Shown: positions 1 to 8,068, counted from the stretch's first letter. The stretch is DNA of 12,198 bases from JBDSTZ01 sp039927975 (GCA_039927975.1 JBDSTZ010000501.1:1-12198); one strand, 5' to 3'. Program-made: numbers and translations. Notes: generated by a model not told the origin, from the letters alone.

Positions 1-55
1 CCTTGTCCTCGTGGGACAGTTGCGTGAGATTGAGACGGGGGGGTTTCGGCGGCAT
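1..55 (-). CDS. IS66-type transposase, N-terminal fragment (runs off left edge)
   Basis: Reading left from an ATG at 55, the frame stays open to the window edge and gives 18 residues, MPPKPPRLNLTQLSHEDK. The 'LSHEDK' block just after a Pro/Lys-rich start is what I recall at the N-terminus of many IS66-family transposases (TnpC), where it is normally followed by 'DALI' and a coiled-coil leader; this part is recall, not a search. IS66 transposases are DDE enzymes that move the element. In classic IS66 elements tnpA and tnpB lie just upstream of tnpC. Here the upstream side holds only 68 bases before another gene, so this would be a single-gene (ISBst12-like) variant or a truncated element. I did not find a convincing terminal inverted repeat. 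The fragment is short, so the call is tentative. Confidence 0.5.
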   Translation of the reverse strand, partial: MPPKPPRLNLTQLSHEDK

Positions 56-123
56 GACGACATGATGCGGTAATTGCCAATTGTTTACAACTGTTGATTG
101 ACCTGTTCACTCAGGCTGAATAG

Positions 124-834
124 TTACAAATCGGGATCGTCGTATATGAGGGGCTGCAGGATAATTTCCTGCTCATGTTTTGCGAATGCGATCAAATGAA
201 GAAGTTGAAAGCTTGCTCTCTTTTGGTTGCTTGAGGTCTCTATGCATTTAATGTGTGAAAAGGCTTCTTCTACATAACGTGTTTTTGTAAAATTTTCGAT
301 TGCGGGTAATGCAGCTGCGTTCCATGGTAGTTTTTTCATGTGTTCCTGAACGGGTTTCACATAGGTTCGAGAGTCGCGCTTAGTCAAGCATTTCTCGAAA
401 GACGCTGGGTATATGCTGTTGTACCAATGCCAACCGCTCACGTCGCAAAATAGCCAGAAATTGCCTTTCCCCAGACCTTCGGTCACTGTTTTTGTGAATA
501 TTGACATTGCCTCAACGCGATAACTTTCCAATGTGCACGCTACGGTTTTGCTTGCAAAAGCCCCAAGAGCCATCCAATAGTATCGACCTATCTTTGTTGG
601 GTCTCCTCCTACCTCGGTTTCTAGATAGAATCTGGCGTACGTTGCCGCTATCCTCCTCGCCCGCACACCATAATCAGAGATAAGCTTTGTCTTTTTGTTT
701 TCGTCCACAGTTCCGAGACGTGCAGTACTGAACTCTTGTGCCATCGACCAAATATCCTCACATTTGCAATCGATATCCACACAAGAATTTTCTTGGGGGT
801 TAGTAGTGCTCTTTTTAATCGATTCCAGTTTCAT
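124..834 (-). CDS. Orphan 236-residue protein after vgrG; candidate T6SS spike cargo (effector)
   Basis: I do not recognise a named gene. The chosen ATG at 834 has GGAG six bases upstream; an in-frame GTG at 846 has no such site. The protein has no signal peptide or TM segment, is rich in aromatics and Cys (DCKCEDIW at 22-29), and has blocks 'RARRIAATYARFYLE' (58-72), 'YYWMALGAFASKTVAC' (85-100), 'LPWNAAALPAIENF' (169-182) and 'KHEQEIILQPLIYDD' (219-233). From memory these resemble a family of uncharacterised proteins (annotated DUF2515-like, or simply hypothetical) encoded beside vgrG genes; I cannot verify that. It lies 37 bases after a vgrG whose tail is a cargo-docking domain, in the same direction and so probably co-transcribed. 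GC is low (28-45% in three lines counted), unlike the tss genes, which suggests acquisition. Effector is the likeliest role; chaperone or immunity protein is possible. Confidence 0.7.
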   Translation of the reverse strand: MKLESIKKSTTNPQENSCVDIDCKCEDIWSMAQEFSTARLGTVDENKKTKLISDYGVRARRIAATYARFYLETEVGGDPTKIGRYYWMALGAFASKTVACTLESYRVEAMSIFTKTVTEGLGKGNFWLFCDVSGWHWYNSIYPASFEKCLTKRDSRTYVKPVQEHMKKLPWNAAALPAIENFTKTRYVEEAFSHIKCIETSSNQKRASFQLLHLIAFAKHEQEIILQPLIYDDPDL

Positions 835-840
835 CGCTCG

Positions 841-844
841 CTCC
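841..844 (-). promoter_or_regulatory. Ribosome binding site choosing the start at 834
   Basis: On the minus strand GGAG sits six bases before the ATG at 834. It overlaps the alternative in-frame GTG at 846, so initiation at 834 is favoured. Confidence 0.6.
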
Positions 845-871
845 ACTGTCTACTTTGTTGAGGTTGAACTT

Positions 872-3625
872 CTATTCAATTGTTAGCCAACTTAGGACAA
901 CATTAAGATCTGACTGTTCAGCTGTTGAGATTCTTGACGTATCACCATTTGCCTTGGTTGTGCCTTTAACTTCGCCATCGGCAGTTAGGATGGAATAGGC
1001 AAGCGACTTCATTGGGTGTCCGGATGGATCGAGAAAGCGGTATTGCTCATCAAATTTGTGGAGATTCGAGTTCGGCAGGCGATATAGCCGGATGCTTCCA
1101 TTTTTTCCTTTATCAAACAAATGCTTCCCACCCTTCACCGTAAAATTTCCCGGACAAGCGAACGTGATATCGCCACCCTCCAGCGTGATCGAGCTTTGCC
1201 CTGCCTGGAGCACGATCTTTTCCTTGGCGTTGATCTGAATGTCGCCATTCACGGAGACCACGGTGATCTCCTTGTCCGCCAGGATTTCCAGTTGATCGGT
1301 GTGGGCTTGCAAGGAAAGCGCGCCGTTTCCAGCGAATGCGTGGATACCTCCCGAGTGGGTGAAAAAGCCGGTGGCCTTTGCGCTTGCCAGCGCAATCGTG
1401 TGACCGGCCGCGAAATGGACGTCGCTCTGCGAAGTCCAGCCAATTTGCTGTGCGGCGGACACCACCGTTGAAGCTGGCGTGGCCCAGCTGATCGCGCTGG
1501 GCGCATCAAGCACCACCAGTGGCGCGCCGAACTGTTCAACAGGACATTGCGGATCCAGTTCCCGGCTCGACGATTGCGGCTTGAGCGCCTTTTGCCCATT
1601 CACCGTGGCTTCCGCTTTGCCAACCTTCTGTGGATCGAGCAGCGCGATGAACGCTTCGCTGGACTCACCAACCGCCTTGCTTACAAGTGCGTTTTGCTGG
1701 CGCGCCGCCTCAGTCATCACCTTCTCAAGCTGCCTGCTGCCTTTGAATTGACCAAGTGCCTCCGCCGCATCGAACTGGGTCGACGTGACGCCGCTCTCGT
1801 TCCCCGCGCGGGCGGAGGTTGAGATAAATACACCTCCGCCGCCGCGCAGCACCGCCCAGGCATCGGTCCGCAGCTCGAACCCGCTGCCGCGATAACTACC
1901 GCGCTGTGAAGACGGCGCCGGCTGCGCGATCAGATAGCCCATATTCAGCTGCGTCGCCGCGAGGCTGGTCGCCAGCCGCATGCGCAGTTGCCCTTGCGTG
2001 TCATCGAGCTGCCACTGGCTATAACCGGCGCCATCGAATTGATGTGTATGGATACCCGACAGGGCCCCCGCATGATTCGCGCTCGAATCCGTACCAGCCG
2101 AGAATGGCGGCAGGTCCTGGCCGGTGTAGAGTTGCGACACAATGACTGGTCGATTGATATCGCCTTCGATAAAATCGACCAGCACTTCGGACCCCACGCG
2201 CGGTGAAAACTGCGTGCCCCAATTCGGTCCCGCCAGCGACTCCGCAACTCGCACCCAGGTTCCCGTCGTTTCATTGCCCGGTGCATTGCCGCGCTGATCG
2301 GTATCGTGAGCGCGTCCACCCGCATTCGGCGCCATGCCGCGCTGCCAGGCGAATTGCACTTTCACCTGATGGTCGCGATTGGTCGTCACGATCGCATTAG
2401 GCAAACCGACCACCAGCGCCGGTTGCGCGCCCGAGGCGGTCATGGAAAAACGAGGACCCGTCACGATGGCCACGCTGTCGCGCACGCAGGTGAATGTGTT
2501 TCGATATATCGCGTCCGCCAGTGCATCCGACGCGCGCTTGATTCCGCTGTCGATGTTGTTGCGCGCCCTGTGCTGCACGCTCAGGACAACAAAACTGTCG
2601 CCCTCGTAATTCGCATGTTGGGTCAACTCGAACGCATGTCCCGGCGCCAGTTGGCGCACCGCGCCTTCGCCATTGAAAATTTTATTGCCGAGCTCAAAGG
2701 CCTGAAGCGTCCGCAACGCGTGCAGTTCGGGCGCATCCTTGCCGACATGCCGTTGCTCGCCGTTGCCGTTGTGATAAGGCAGCACCGGCAATTCTCCCGC
2801 CGACAAGTTCGACGTCACCTCGGCCGATGGCGCGAACAAATGCTGCGGGTCCCAACTGCTGGTGACCACGGCATTCGTTTGCACCGCGCGCGCCGCCTCA
2901 AACTGGTCGATCGCATCGCGCTGCTCGGTCGCGCGCATGGCGTGAAAGCGCAGGTCACGTTCGCCGGCAAGGTCCGGCGCCGTCGCCTTGCTGTCGAAAA
3001 TGACGAGCCAGTGCCTGGCCGTATTCGCCTGCACCTCGTCGCCATCCTGCGCGTGTCCAAAACGCCAGCTCAAACCTTCTTCCGCCAGCAGCCGGCAAAA
3101 GAAGGCGTAGTCGCTTTCACGTTGCTGGCTCCAGACCGCATGCTGCGTCAGCGCTTCGGTGATATTGAATTCCACGCGCAGTTGCGGATAATCGGCCAGC
3201 AATTCCGCCGCGATGTCCTGCACGGTTTTGTCCTGGAACATGTAGCTGTCGCGCCGCGCGCGCAGCAGGGCCAGCGCCGGTTCCAGGCGCAGCCGGTAGC
3301 GCGCGACGCCACCATCCGCCCCGGTCCAGGCCGCCTTGGTGCAGATGCCGTGCCATGCGCGTTTGCCGCCGTCGGCCAGCAGCAGATTGACGGTGATTTC
3401 CTCGCCGATGAACAGGTCCAGGTCAAGGTCGGCCGAGGTGCTCAAGGCGTCGATGTCGAAGCAGAAGAGTTCGTTCACGCCCTCGCTGCCGGTGAACCGT
3501 TCTGCGACCAGGGATTCCGGCAGGCCGGCATCCTGCGCAGTCGCCAGCGTGATCAGGCGCGCATTCTGGCTCAGGCCGGTCCCAAAGATGCCAAGCGCGG
3601 CGGCCACTTCCCGCGGGGCGGCCAT
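872..3625 (-). CDS. vgrG: T6SS spike protein VgrG with transthyretin-like cargo-docking tail
   Basis: VgrG trimers form the needle tip of the T6SS and are pushed with bound effectors into the target cell. The 917-residue protein shows the usual order: gp27-like hub (about 20-400, with 'WSQQRESDYAFFCRLLAEEG' at 165-184), gp5-like OB fold (about 405-500, 'VKVQFAWQRG', 'SPRVGSEVLVDFIEGD'), a Vgr extension (about 505-640), a DUF2345-type beta-needle (about 675-835, repeated 'ITLEGGDITF' style strands), and a tail at 855-917 ('FDEQYRFLDPSGHPMKSLAY') typical of transthyretin-like domains that dock cargo. The ATG at 3625 shares its A with the tssK stop; a long open frame continues upstream but there it is antisense-free noise inside tssK. 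A GGTGA precedes the start by seven bases. GC falls from about 60% to about 46% over the tail codons, suggesting the tail was exchanged together with the next gene. Confidence 0.95.
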   Translation of the reverse strand: MAAPREVAAALGIFGTGLSQNARLITLATAQDAGLPESLVAERFTGSEGVNELFCFDIDALSTSADLDLDLFIGEEITVNLLLADGGKRAWHGICTKAAWTGADGGVARYRLRLEPALALLRARRDSYMFQDKTVQDIAAELLADYPQLRVEFNITEALTQHAVWSQQRESDYAFFCRLLAEEGLSWRFGHAQDGDEVQANTARHWLVIFDSKATAPDLAGERDLRFHAMRATEQRDAIDQFEAARAVQTNAVVTSSWDPQHLFAPSAEVTSNLSAGELPVLPYHNGNGEQRHVGKDAPELHALRTLQAFELGNKIFNGEGAVRQLAPGHAFELTQHANYEGDSFVVLSVQHRARNNIDSGIKRASDALADAIYRNTFTCVRDSVAIVTGPRFSMTASGAQPALVVGLPNAIVTTNRDHQVKVQFAWQRGMAPNAGGRAHDTDQRGNAPGNETTGTWVRVAESLAGPNWGTQFSPRVGSEVLVDFIEGDINRPVIVSQLYTGQDLPPFSAGTDSSANHAGALSGIHTHQFDGAGYSQWQLDDTQGQLRMRLATSLAATQLNMGYLIAQPAPSSQRGSYRGSGFELRTDAWAVLRGGGGVFISTSARAGNESGVTSTQFDAAEALGQFKGSRQLEKVMTEAARQQNALVSKAVGESSEAFIALLDPQKVGKAEATVNGQKALKPQSSSRELDPQCPVEQFGAPLVVLDAPSAISWATPASTVVSAAQQIGWTSQSDVHFAAGHTIALASAKATGFFTHSGGIHAFAGNGALSLQAHTDQLEILADKEITVVSVNGDIQINAKEKIVLQAGQSSITLEGGDITFACPGNFTVKGGKHLFDKGKNGSIRLYRLPNSNLHKFDEQYRFLDPSGHPMKSLAYSILTADGEVKGTTKANGDTSRISTAEQSDLNVVLSWLTIE

Positions 3626-4971
3626 CAGCTGGTCACCGCAACGAGTTCGATCTTCAAGTCGCGCATGCCCGAAGGCACGTACACCGAGATCGATTGCGCC
3701 TGCAACATGCGCTCGTACATCGGTCCTTTGCTGTCGAGCGTGAAATACCAGGTGTCGGGCCGCACGGGCACGGCCGCCGGCACTTGCGGCGCGTGTTGCA
3801 GCCGCACGCCCGGCATGGCGGCGAGCACGAATTTTTCGACATCGTCCGGCGCGCCAATCTTGAAGCGCAGCGGCACCACGTCGACCAGTTCCAGCGCGGG
3901 CATCGACGCAGAGACCGCCAGGTAGAAAGTGGTGCGTTCGTCGATCTTGCCCGAGTCGAGCATGCCGTGATGGTAGGACGGCTTGTTTTCGGTCAGCGCG
4001 ATCGAGAAATACTTCGACGAGATGACGGTGTCGAGCAGTTCGCGGATGATCAGGTGCAGCTTGACGAACGCGGGACCCGGGTCGCCGTGCTGGTAAGCCG
4101 GCAAATCGGCCAGCACGTAATTTTTCGAGAATGTCATCAGCGAGCCCGCCAGTCCCAACAGCTGCTCGTACAGGCGCTCGGGGTGGTGGCTTGGATGATG
4201 GAAGTAATGGCTCAAGGTGGCGAACGCACAACTGGCGGTATGCAACAGCCAGAAGGTCGACATGTCGCCCGAGCGGTATTCGATGACATTCTTGCTCGGC
4301 TCGCGGTGGTGGCCATGCAGCGCGCTGACTTTGGCCTGCAGCGCGTCCATCAGGCGCCGCAATTGTTGCTGCAACAGGGGCGCGCTGCGCACCGACAGGC
4401 TGGGCGCGACGAAATCGGGATCGAGCTCGAATCCGCCGGTCGACAGCCGGCGCAGGCGCAGCAGGGGAAAGCTGACGTAAGCGTCGCGTGGTTCCGATTC
4501 GCCAACCAGCCGCACGGTCGTTTTCAAATAGGCCAGCTCGGCGCGCGCGGCCTGGGTGAACAGGTCGGGCGTGTCGGCGTTGTGCTGGGCAAACCGCGCG
4601 GCGTTATTGGCCTGCGCGTCGGGCGCGAAATTGCCGCCGGATTGTTTGAAGGCGGGCAGGGCGGCGTAGAAGGTGATGCTCTGTTGTCCCTGGGCCAGTT
4701 CGGCCAGGTTGATTTCCGACGGCAGCGCGTCGTTGGCGGGGGAATTGATCATTTCCCCATCCTGGAAGGTCAGCGACAAGCCCGTGACGCGCAGGGTGCT
4801 GGACAGCAGCGCCTCGGTGTCGATCTCAAGCCGGCCCAGACCCCAGCCGTAGCACTGCGCCACTTTCATGCGTTCATGCAGGCGTTGCTCGTGGTAGTGG
4901 TCTTGCTGCTGGAAATGCTGCGGGCGCAGGAATAAGCCTTCGCCCCATAGGACCTTGCTGGTATTGCTCAT
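3625..4971 (-). CDS. tssK: T6SS baseplate protein TssK
   Basis: TssK (VasE/ImpJ family) is the cytoplasmic trimeric baseplate part that links the wedge (TssF/TssG) to the TssL/TssM membrane complex. The 448-residue product has the family N-terminus: 'WGEGLFLRPQHFQQQDHY' at residues 9-26 is the shoulder signature, and total length is normal for the family. I start it at the ATG at 4971 rather than the upstream ATG at 5058, because a GGAGG lies six bases before 4971 and the extra 29 residues are Arg/Pro-rich with no family match. It heads a minus-strand operon with vgrG (one-base stop/start overlap), instead of sitting in the common tssJ-tssK-tssL order, and is divergent from tssF across a 197-base gap. 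Confidence 0.95.
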   Translation of the reverse strand: MSNTSKVLWGEGLFLRPQHFQQQDHYHEQRLHERMKVAQCYGWGLGRLEIDTEALLSSTLRVTGLSLTFQDGEMINSPANDALPSEINLAELAQGQQSITFYAALPAFKQSGGNFAPDAQANNAARFAQHNADTPDLFTQAARAELAYLKTTVRLVGESEPRDAYVSFPLLRLRRLSTGGFELDPDFVAPSLSVRSAPLLQQQLRRLMDALQAKVSALHGHHREPSKNVIEYRSGDMSTFWLLHTASCAFATLSHYFHHPSHHPERLYEQLLGLAGSLMTFSKNYVLADLPAYQHGDPGPAFVKLHLIIRELLDTVISSKYFSIALTENKPSYHHGMLDSGKIDERTTFYLAVSASMPALELVDVVPLRFKIGAPDDVEKFVLAAMPGVRLQHAPQVPAAVPVRPDTWYFTLDSKGPMYERMLQAQSISVYVPSGMRDLKIELVAVTS

Positions 4972-5168
4972 CGTTTTCCTCCGTCCGCTGGGCAGCGCCG
5001 GCCGCCGCTGCCGCCACCTGGCGCCGGGTTGACGCGCGCATGGCAAAGCACATTTCAACGGACTATGGCTTGCCTCCTGTTGTCTTGCGTCAACTCATGT
5101 GAGTCCGTCAGGCAATAAATTCTTACACTTGGCACGGCAGTCAGTGCATCTCGTCAGGAGGCTGGACC
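4972..5168. promoter_or_regulatory. Divergent tssK / tssF control region with a short palindrome
   Basis: This 197-base gap must contain the promoters for both the tssK-vgrG operon and the tssF-tssG operon, since the genes diverge from it. An exact inverted repeat ACTCA-TG-TGAGT lies at 5093-5104, near the middle of the gap, a reasonable shape for a small regulator site. TACACT at 5124-5129 could be a -10 for tssF, but I see no good -35 at the right distance. The half nearest tssK is GC-rich, the half nearest tssF more AT-rich. AGGAG at 5156-5160 is the tssF ribosome binding site. I looked for a sigma-54 site (GG-N10-GC): TGGCAC at about 5130-5135 lacks a GC at the required spacing. Confidence 0.5.
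4978..4982 (-). promoter_or_regulatory. tssK ribosome binding site (decides the start)
   Basis: GGAGG on the minus strand with a six-base spacer to the ATG at 4971. It rules against the longer in-frame start at 5058. Confidence 0.8.
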
Positions 5169-7007
5169 ATGGAAGAGTTGCTGCCCTACTACGAGCGGGA
5201 ACTGGGATTTCTGCGCCGCTATTCGCGCGAGTTTTCCGAGCGCTACCCGAAGATCGCCGGCCGCCTGCTGATGGCCGGCGAGGTGTGCGAGGACCCGCAC
5301 ATCGAACGCATGATTGAATCGTTTGCGCTGCTCAACGCGCGGGTGTCGAAGCGGCTCGACGATGACTATCCGGAATTCACCGAGGCATTGTTCGAGGTCT
5401 TGTACCCGCACTATCTGCGGCCGTTTCCGTCGTGCTCGATTGCCAGCATGGATTACCGCGCGGCCGCTTCGCAGCTGACCACGGCCAGCGAGATTGCACG
5501 CGGCACCGAGTTCAGGACCCTTCATGTGCAGGGCGGCGAGTGCACCTTTCGCACCGCCTATCCGGTCATGATCGCGCCGCTCGCGCTCAGTGGGGCGCGC
5601 TACTCGCCGATTCTCAAGACGCCCGACGCCGTGATGGCGCCGGTCAGCGCCACTTCCAGTCTGAGCATCACGGTGGAGAGCACGGCCGGCGCGCTGGGGC
5701 TGCTGGGACTGGGCTCGCTGCGCGTGTTCATCGATGGCGAACCGTCATTTTGCGCGGCCTTGCGCGACGCCATGTTCATGCGTTCGGTAAAGACCTGGGC
5801 CGAGGCCGACCACAATGGCCGCTGGCATGCTTTGCCGGCCTCGCCAATTACCGCCGCCGGCTATGCCGATGACGAATCACTGTTGGACTTTTCCGCCCGC
5901 TCGCATCCGGCCTACCGCCTGCTGACGGAATATTTCTGCTTTCCAGAGAAGTTCAATTTTTTCGATATCGACCTGGCCGCGTTGTGCGCCGCCTTGCCTG
6001 CGGGTGCGCGCACGATCACGATCCACCTGGCGCTGGCCGGCACGCGCGCCGATTCGAACAATGGCCGCTTGCTGGAAACCTTGTCGACCAAGAACTTGCT
6101 GCTGGGCTGCACGCCGGTGGTCAATCTGTTTCAGCGGCGCGGCGAGCCGATCCGCCTGTCGCACACGTCGGAAAGTTATTCCGTGCTGGTCGACGCGCGC
6201 CGGCCATTCGCCTTCGAGGTCTACGCGATCGATTCGGTCAAGCTGGTCAAGCAGACCGCGCAGGGAGAATCGATCGTCGATTTCGCGCCGTTCTATTCCT
6301 TGCGGCACGGCCAGACGCCGGAGAAGAACGGCCATTACTGGGTGATGCGGCGCGACGACGTTGTCGGCCGCCACAGTCCCGGCCACGACACCGAGATTTC
6401 GATCGTCGATATCGATTTCGACCCGGTCGCGGCGCAGGCGGACACGCTGAGCATCGGCTTGACCTGCACCAATCGCGACTTGCCGGCCGCGCTCACCTAC
6501 GGCTTGCCGGGCGGCGACCTGTTCCTGACGGGCGGGTCGAGCCTGGGAGCGGTGCGTTTCCTGCGCAAACCGACCTTGTCGCACCGTTTCCAGCGCGGGC
6601 GCGGCGCGCACTGGCGTCTGATTTCGCATTTGTCGCTCAACCACCTGTCGTTGTCGAACGGCGGACTGGAAGCGTTTCGCGAAATGCTCACCCTGTACGA
6701 CTTGCCGCGTTCGCCGACCTCGCAGCGGCAGATCAGCGGTATCGAAGCGATCACCCATCATCCCGCCAACGCCTGGCTGCCCGGCAATCCGTTTCCCTGC
6801 CTGGTGCGCGGCGTCGAGGTGCGCCTGACGATCGACCAGGAAGCGTTCGTCGGCAGCGGCATTCACGCCTTCGCCCACATCGTCGAACGTTTCCTCGGGC
6901 TGTATGTGCACGCCAATAGTTTCACGCAGCTGGTCGTGCTGGCCAAGAAGAACGGAGAGGAGCTGTTGCGATGCAAACCACGAAGCGGCGATTTGAGCCT
7001 GGTGTAA
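5169..7007 (+). CDS. tssF: T6SS baseplate protein TssF
   Basis: TssF (VasA/ImpG family) forms, with TssG, the wedge of the T6SS baseplate in the cytoplasm; two TssF copies pair with one TssG. The 612-residue product begins with the family signature 'MEELLPYYERELGFLRRYSR' and continues with 'ERYPKIAGRLLMAGEVCEDP' and 'YPEFTEALFEVLYPHYLRPF', all characteristic of the TssF N-terminal region; length fits the usual ~590-620. The ATG at 5169 has AGGAG eight bases upstream. It is the first gene of a plus-strand pair with tssG; in many clusters tssE precedes tssF, but here no tssE lies in the 197-base gap. The last 12 codons overlap the start of tssG, which implies coupled translation and fixed stoichiometry. 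Confidence 0.96.
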   Translation: MEELLPYYERELGFLRRYSREFSERYPKIAGRLLMAGEVCEDPHIERMIESFALLNARVSKRLDDDYPEFTEALFEVLYPHYLRPFPSCSIASMDYRAAASQLTTASEIARGTEFRTLHVQGGECTFRTAYPVMIAPLALSGARYSPILKTPDAVMAPVSATSSLSITVESTAGALGLLGLGSLRVFIDGEPSFCAALRDAMFMRSVKTWAEADHNGRWHALPASPITAAGYADDESLLDFSARSHPAYRLLTEYFCFPEKFNFFDIDLAALCAALPAGARTITIHLALAGTRADSNNGRLLETLSTKNLLLGCTPVVNLFQRRGEPIRLSHTSESYSVLVDARRPFAFEVYAIDSVKLVKQTAQGESIVDFAPFYSLRHGQTPEKNGHYWVMRRDDVVGRHSPGHDTEISIVDIDFDPVAAQADTLSIGLTCTNRDLPAALTYGLPGGDLFLTGGSSLGAVRFLRKPTLSHRFQRGRGAHWRLISHLSLNHLSLSNGGLEAFREMLTLYDLPRSPTSQRQISGIEAITHHPANAWLPGNPFPCLVRGVEVRLTIDQEAFVGSGIHAFAHIVERFLGLYVHANSFTQLVVLAKKNGEELLRCKPRSGDLSLV

Positions 7008-8068
7008 TCGCGCGGATTTTTGCCGAGCCGCACAGGTTCGAGTATTTCCAGGCGGTTCGCATGCTGGAGCTCTGGCTCAAGCGAAACGGCGCGCCGCATG
7101 AGAGTGCGGTGGCCAACTTTCTGCGCTTTCATAATTCGCTGTCGCTGGGGTTCCCTGCCAGCCAGATCGAATCGCTGACGGTCGAGCCGCGCCAGGAGAG
7201 CGGCGACATCGGCGCGCTCGGCGACGCTATCGCGCGCGGCGAGCTGCGCTACATTCGCCTGACGCCGGCCTTCATGGGCTTGCTGGGCATGAGCGGCAGC
7301 TTGCCGTCGCACTACACCGAACGCATCGCGGCGCACGTCGTGGCCGAGCGCGACGAGGGGCCGCGCGCCTTTCTCGACACGTTTTCCAACCGCGCCCTCG
7401 CATTGTTTTATGAGGCATGGCGCAAGTACCGGCTCGAACTCAAATACGAGCTTGGCGGCAATGATGCCTTTCTGCCCTTGCTGCTGTCGCTGGCCGGGGT
7501 GGGCCACAAGTCGCTGCAGCAGCGCCTGCACAATGGCGATGATGGTTTGCTCGACGAGTCGCTCGGTTATTACTGCGGGGTGCTGTTGCGGCGGCCCATC
7601 TCGGCCGGCGCGATCGCCCGCGTGATGAGCGAGTATTTCGGCGTGCGGGTCGCGGTGGAGCAATTTGTCGGCAACTGGTATGCATTGCCGGCGGCCCAGC
7701 AGACCATTCTCGGCGACGCGAACGCCGTGCTTGGCGCGAGCGCGGTGGTGGGCGAGCGCGCCTGGCAGCGCGACCTGCGCATGCGGCTGACGGTGGGGCC
7801 GCTGGCGCGCGCGAGTTTCGTCGCGTTTCTGCCCGGCGGCAAGGCGTCGACCGTGCTGGCCAAGCTGCTCACCATGTTCACCGGACTGACGCTGGAATAC
7901 GAGATCGAGCTGGTGTTGTTGGCGAGCGAGGTGCGCGGTATCCGCCTCGATTCCACGCGCGAAGGCGGGCGCCTCGGCTGGGACAGTTTTCTCCTCGCGG
8001 GCGAGGCCGAGGCCGACCGGCGCGACGTGCGCTACGACATCGGCGCCGCTACGACGCCGCGCTCCTGA
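6971..8068 (+). CDS. tssG: T6SS baseplate protein TssG
   Basis: TssG (VasB/ImpH family) is the second baseplate wedge protein and contacts TssF, TssK and the VgrG hub. The 365-residue product has the expected start, 'HRFEYFQAVRMLELW' (21-35), then 'FMGLLGMSGSLPSHYTE' (101-117) and 'FLDTFSNRALALFYEAWRKY' (134-153), the most conserved TssG blocks. The ATG at 6971 lies inside tssF (37-base overlap) with AGGAG eight bases before it. The last 20 bases overlap the end of the gene on the opposite strand (stop at 8049), so there is no room for a conventional terminator between the two converging genes. Confidence 0.95.
   Translation: MQTTKRRFEPGVIARIFAEPHRFEYFQAVRMLELWLKRNGAPHESAVANFLRFHNSLSLGFPASQIESLTVEPRQESGDIGALGDAIARGELRYIRLTPAFMGLLGMSGSLPSHYTERIAAHVVAERDEGPRAFLDTFSNRALALFYEAWRKYRLELKYELGGNDAFLPLLLSLAGVGHKSLQQRLHNGDDGLLDESLGYYCGVLLRRPISAGAIARVMSEYFGVRVAVEQFVGNWYALPAAQQTILGDANAVLGASAVVGERAWQRDLRMRLTVGPLARASFVAFLPGGKASTVLAKLLTMFTGLTLEYEIELVLLASEVRGIRLDSTREGGRLGWDSFLLAGEAEADRRDVRYDIGAATTPRS

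Noticed and set aside
2306..3925. 539-codon open frame on the plus strand opposite vgrG and the end of tssK
   Set aside because: It is antisense to well-supported genes, has an Arg/His-rich composition typical of GC-rich shadow frames, crosses the tssK/vgrG boundary and shows no family motif.
3626..4231. Upstream extension of the vgrG frame by 202 codons
   Set aside because: The extension lies wholly inside tssK in another frame and reads as Arg/Ala-rich noise; VgrG family sequence begins right after the ATG at 3625.
3694..4935. 413-codon open frame on the plus strand opposite tssK
   Set aside because: Same signs of a shadow frame (Arg/Gln/Val/His-rich, no motif); tssK on the other strand is certain.
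5130..5149. Possible sigma-54 promoter (TGGCAC ... GTGC) before tssF
   Set aside because: The distance between GG and GC is 13 bases rather than 10, so it does not fit the -24/-12 pattern.
5877..6911. 344-codon open frame on the minus strand opposite tssF
   Set aside because: Arg/Gln/Val/Asp-rich shadow of tssF without any recognisable domain.
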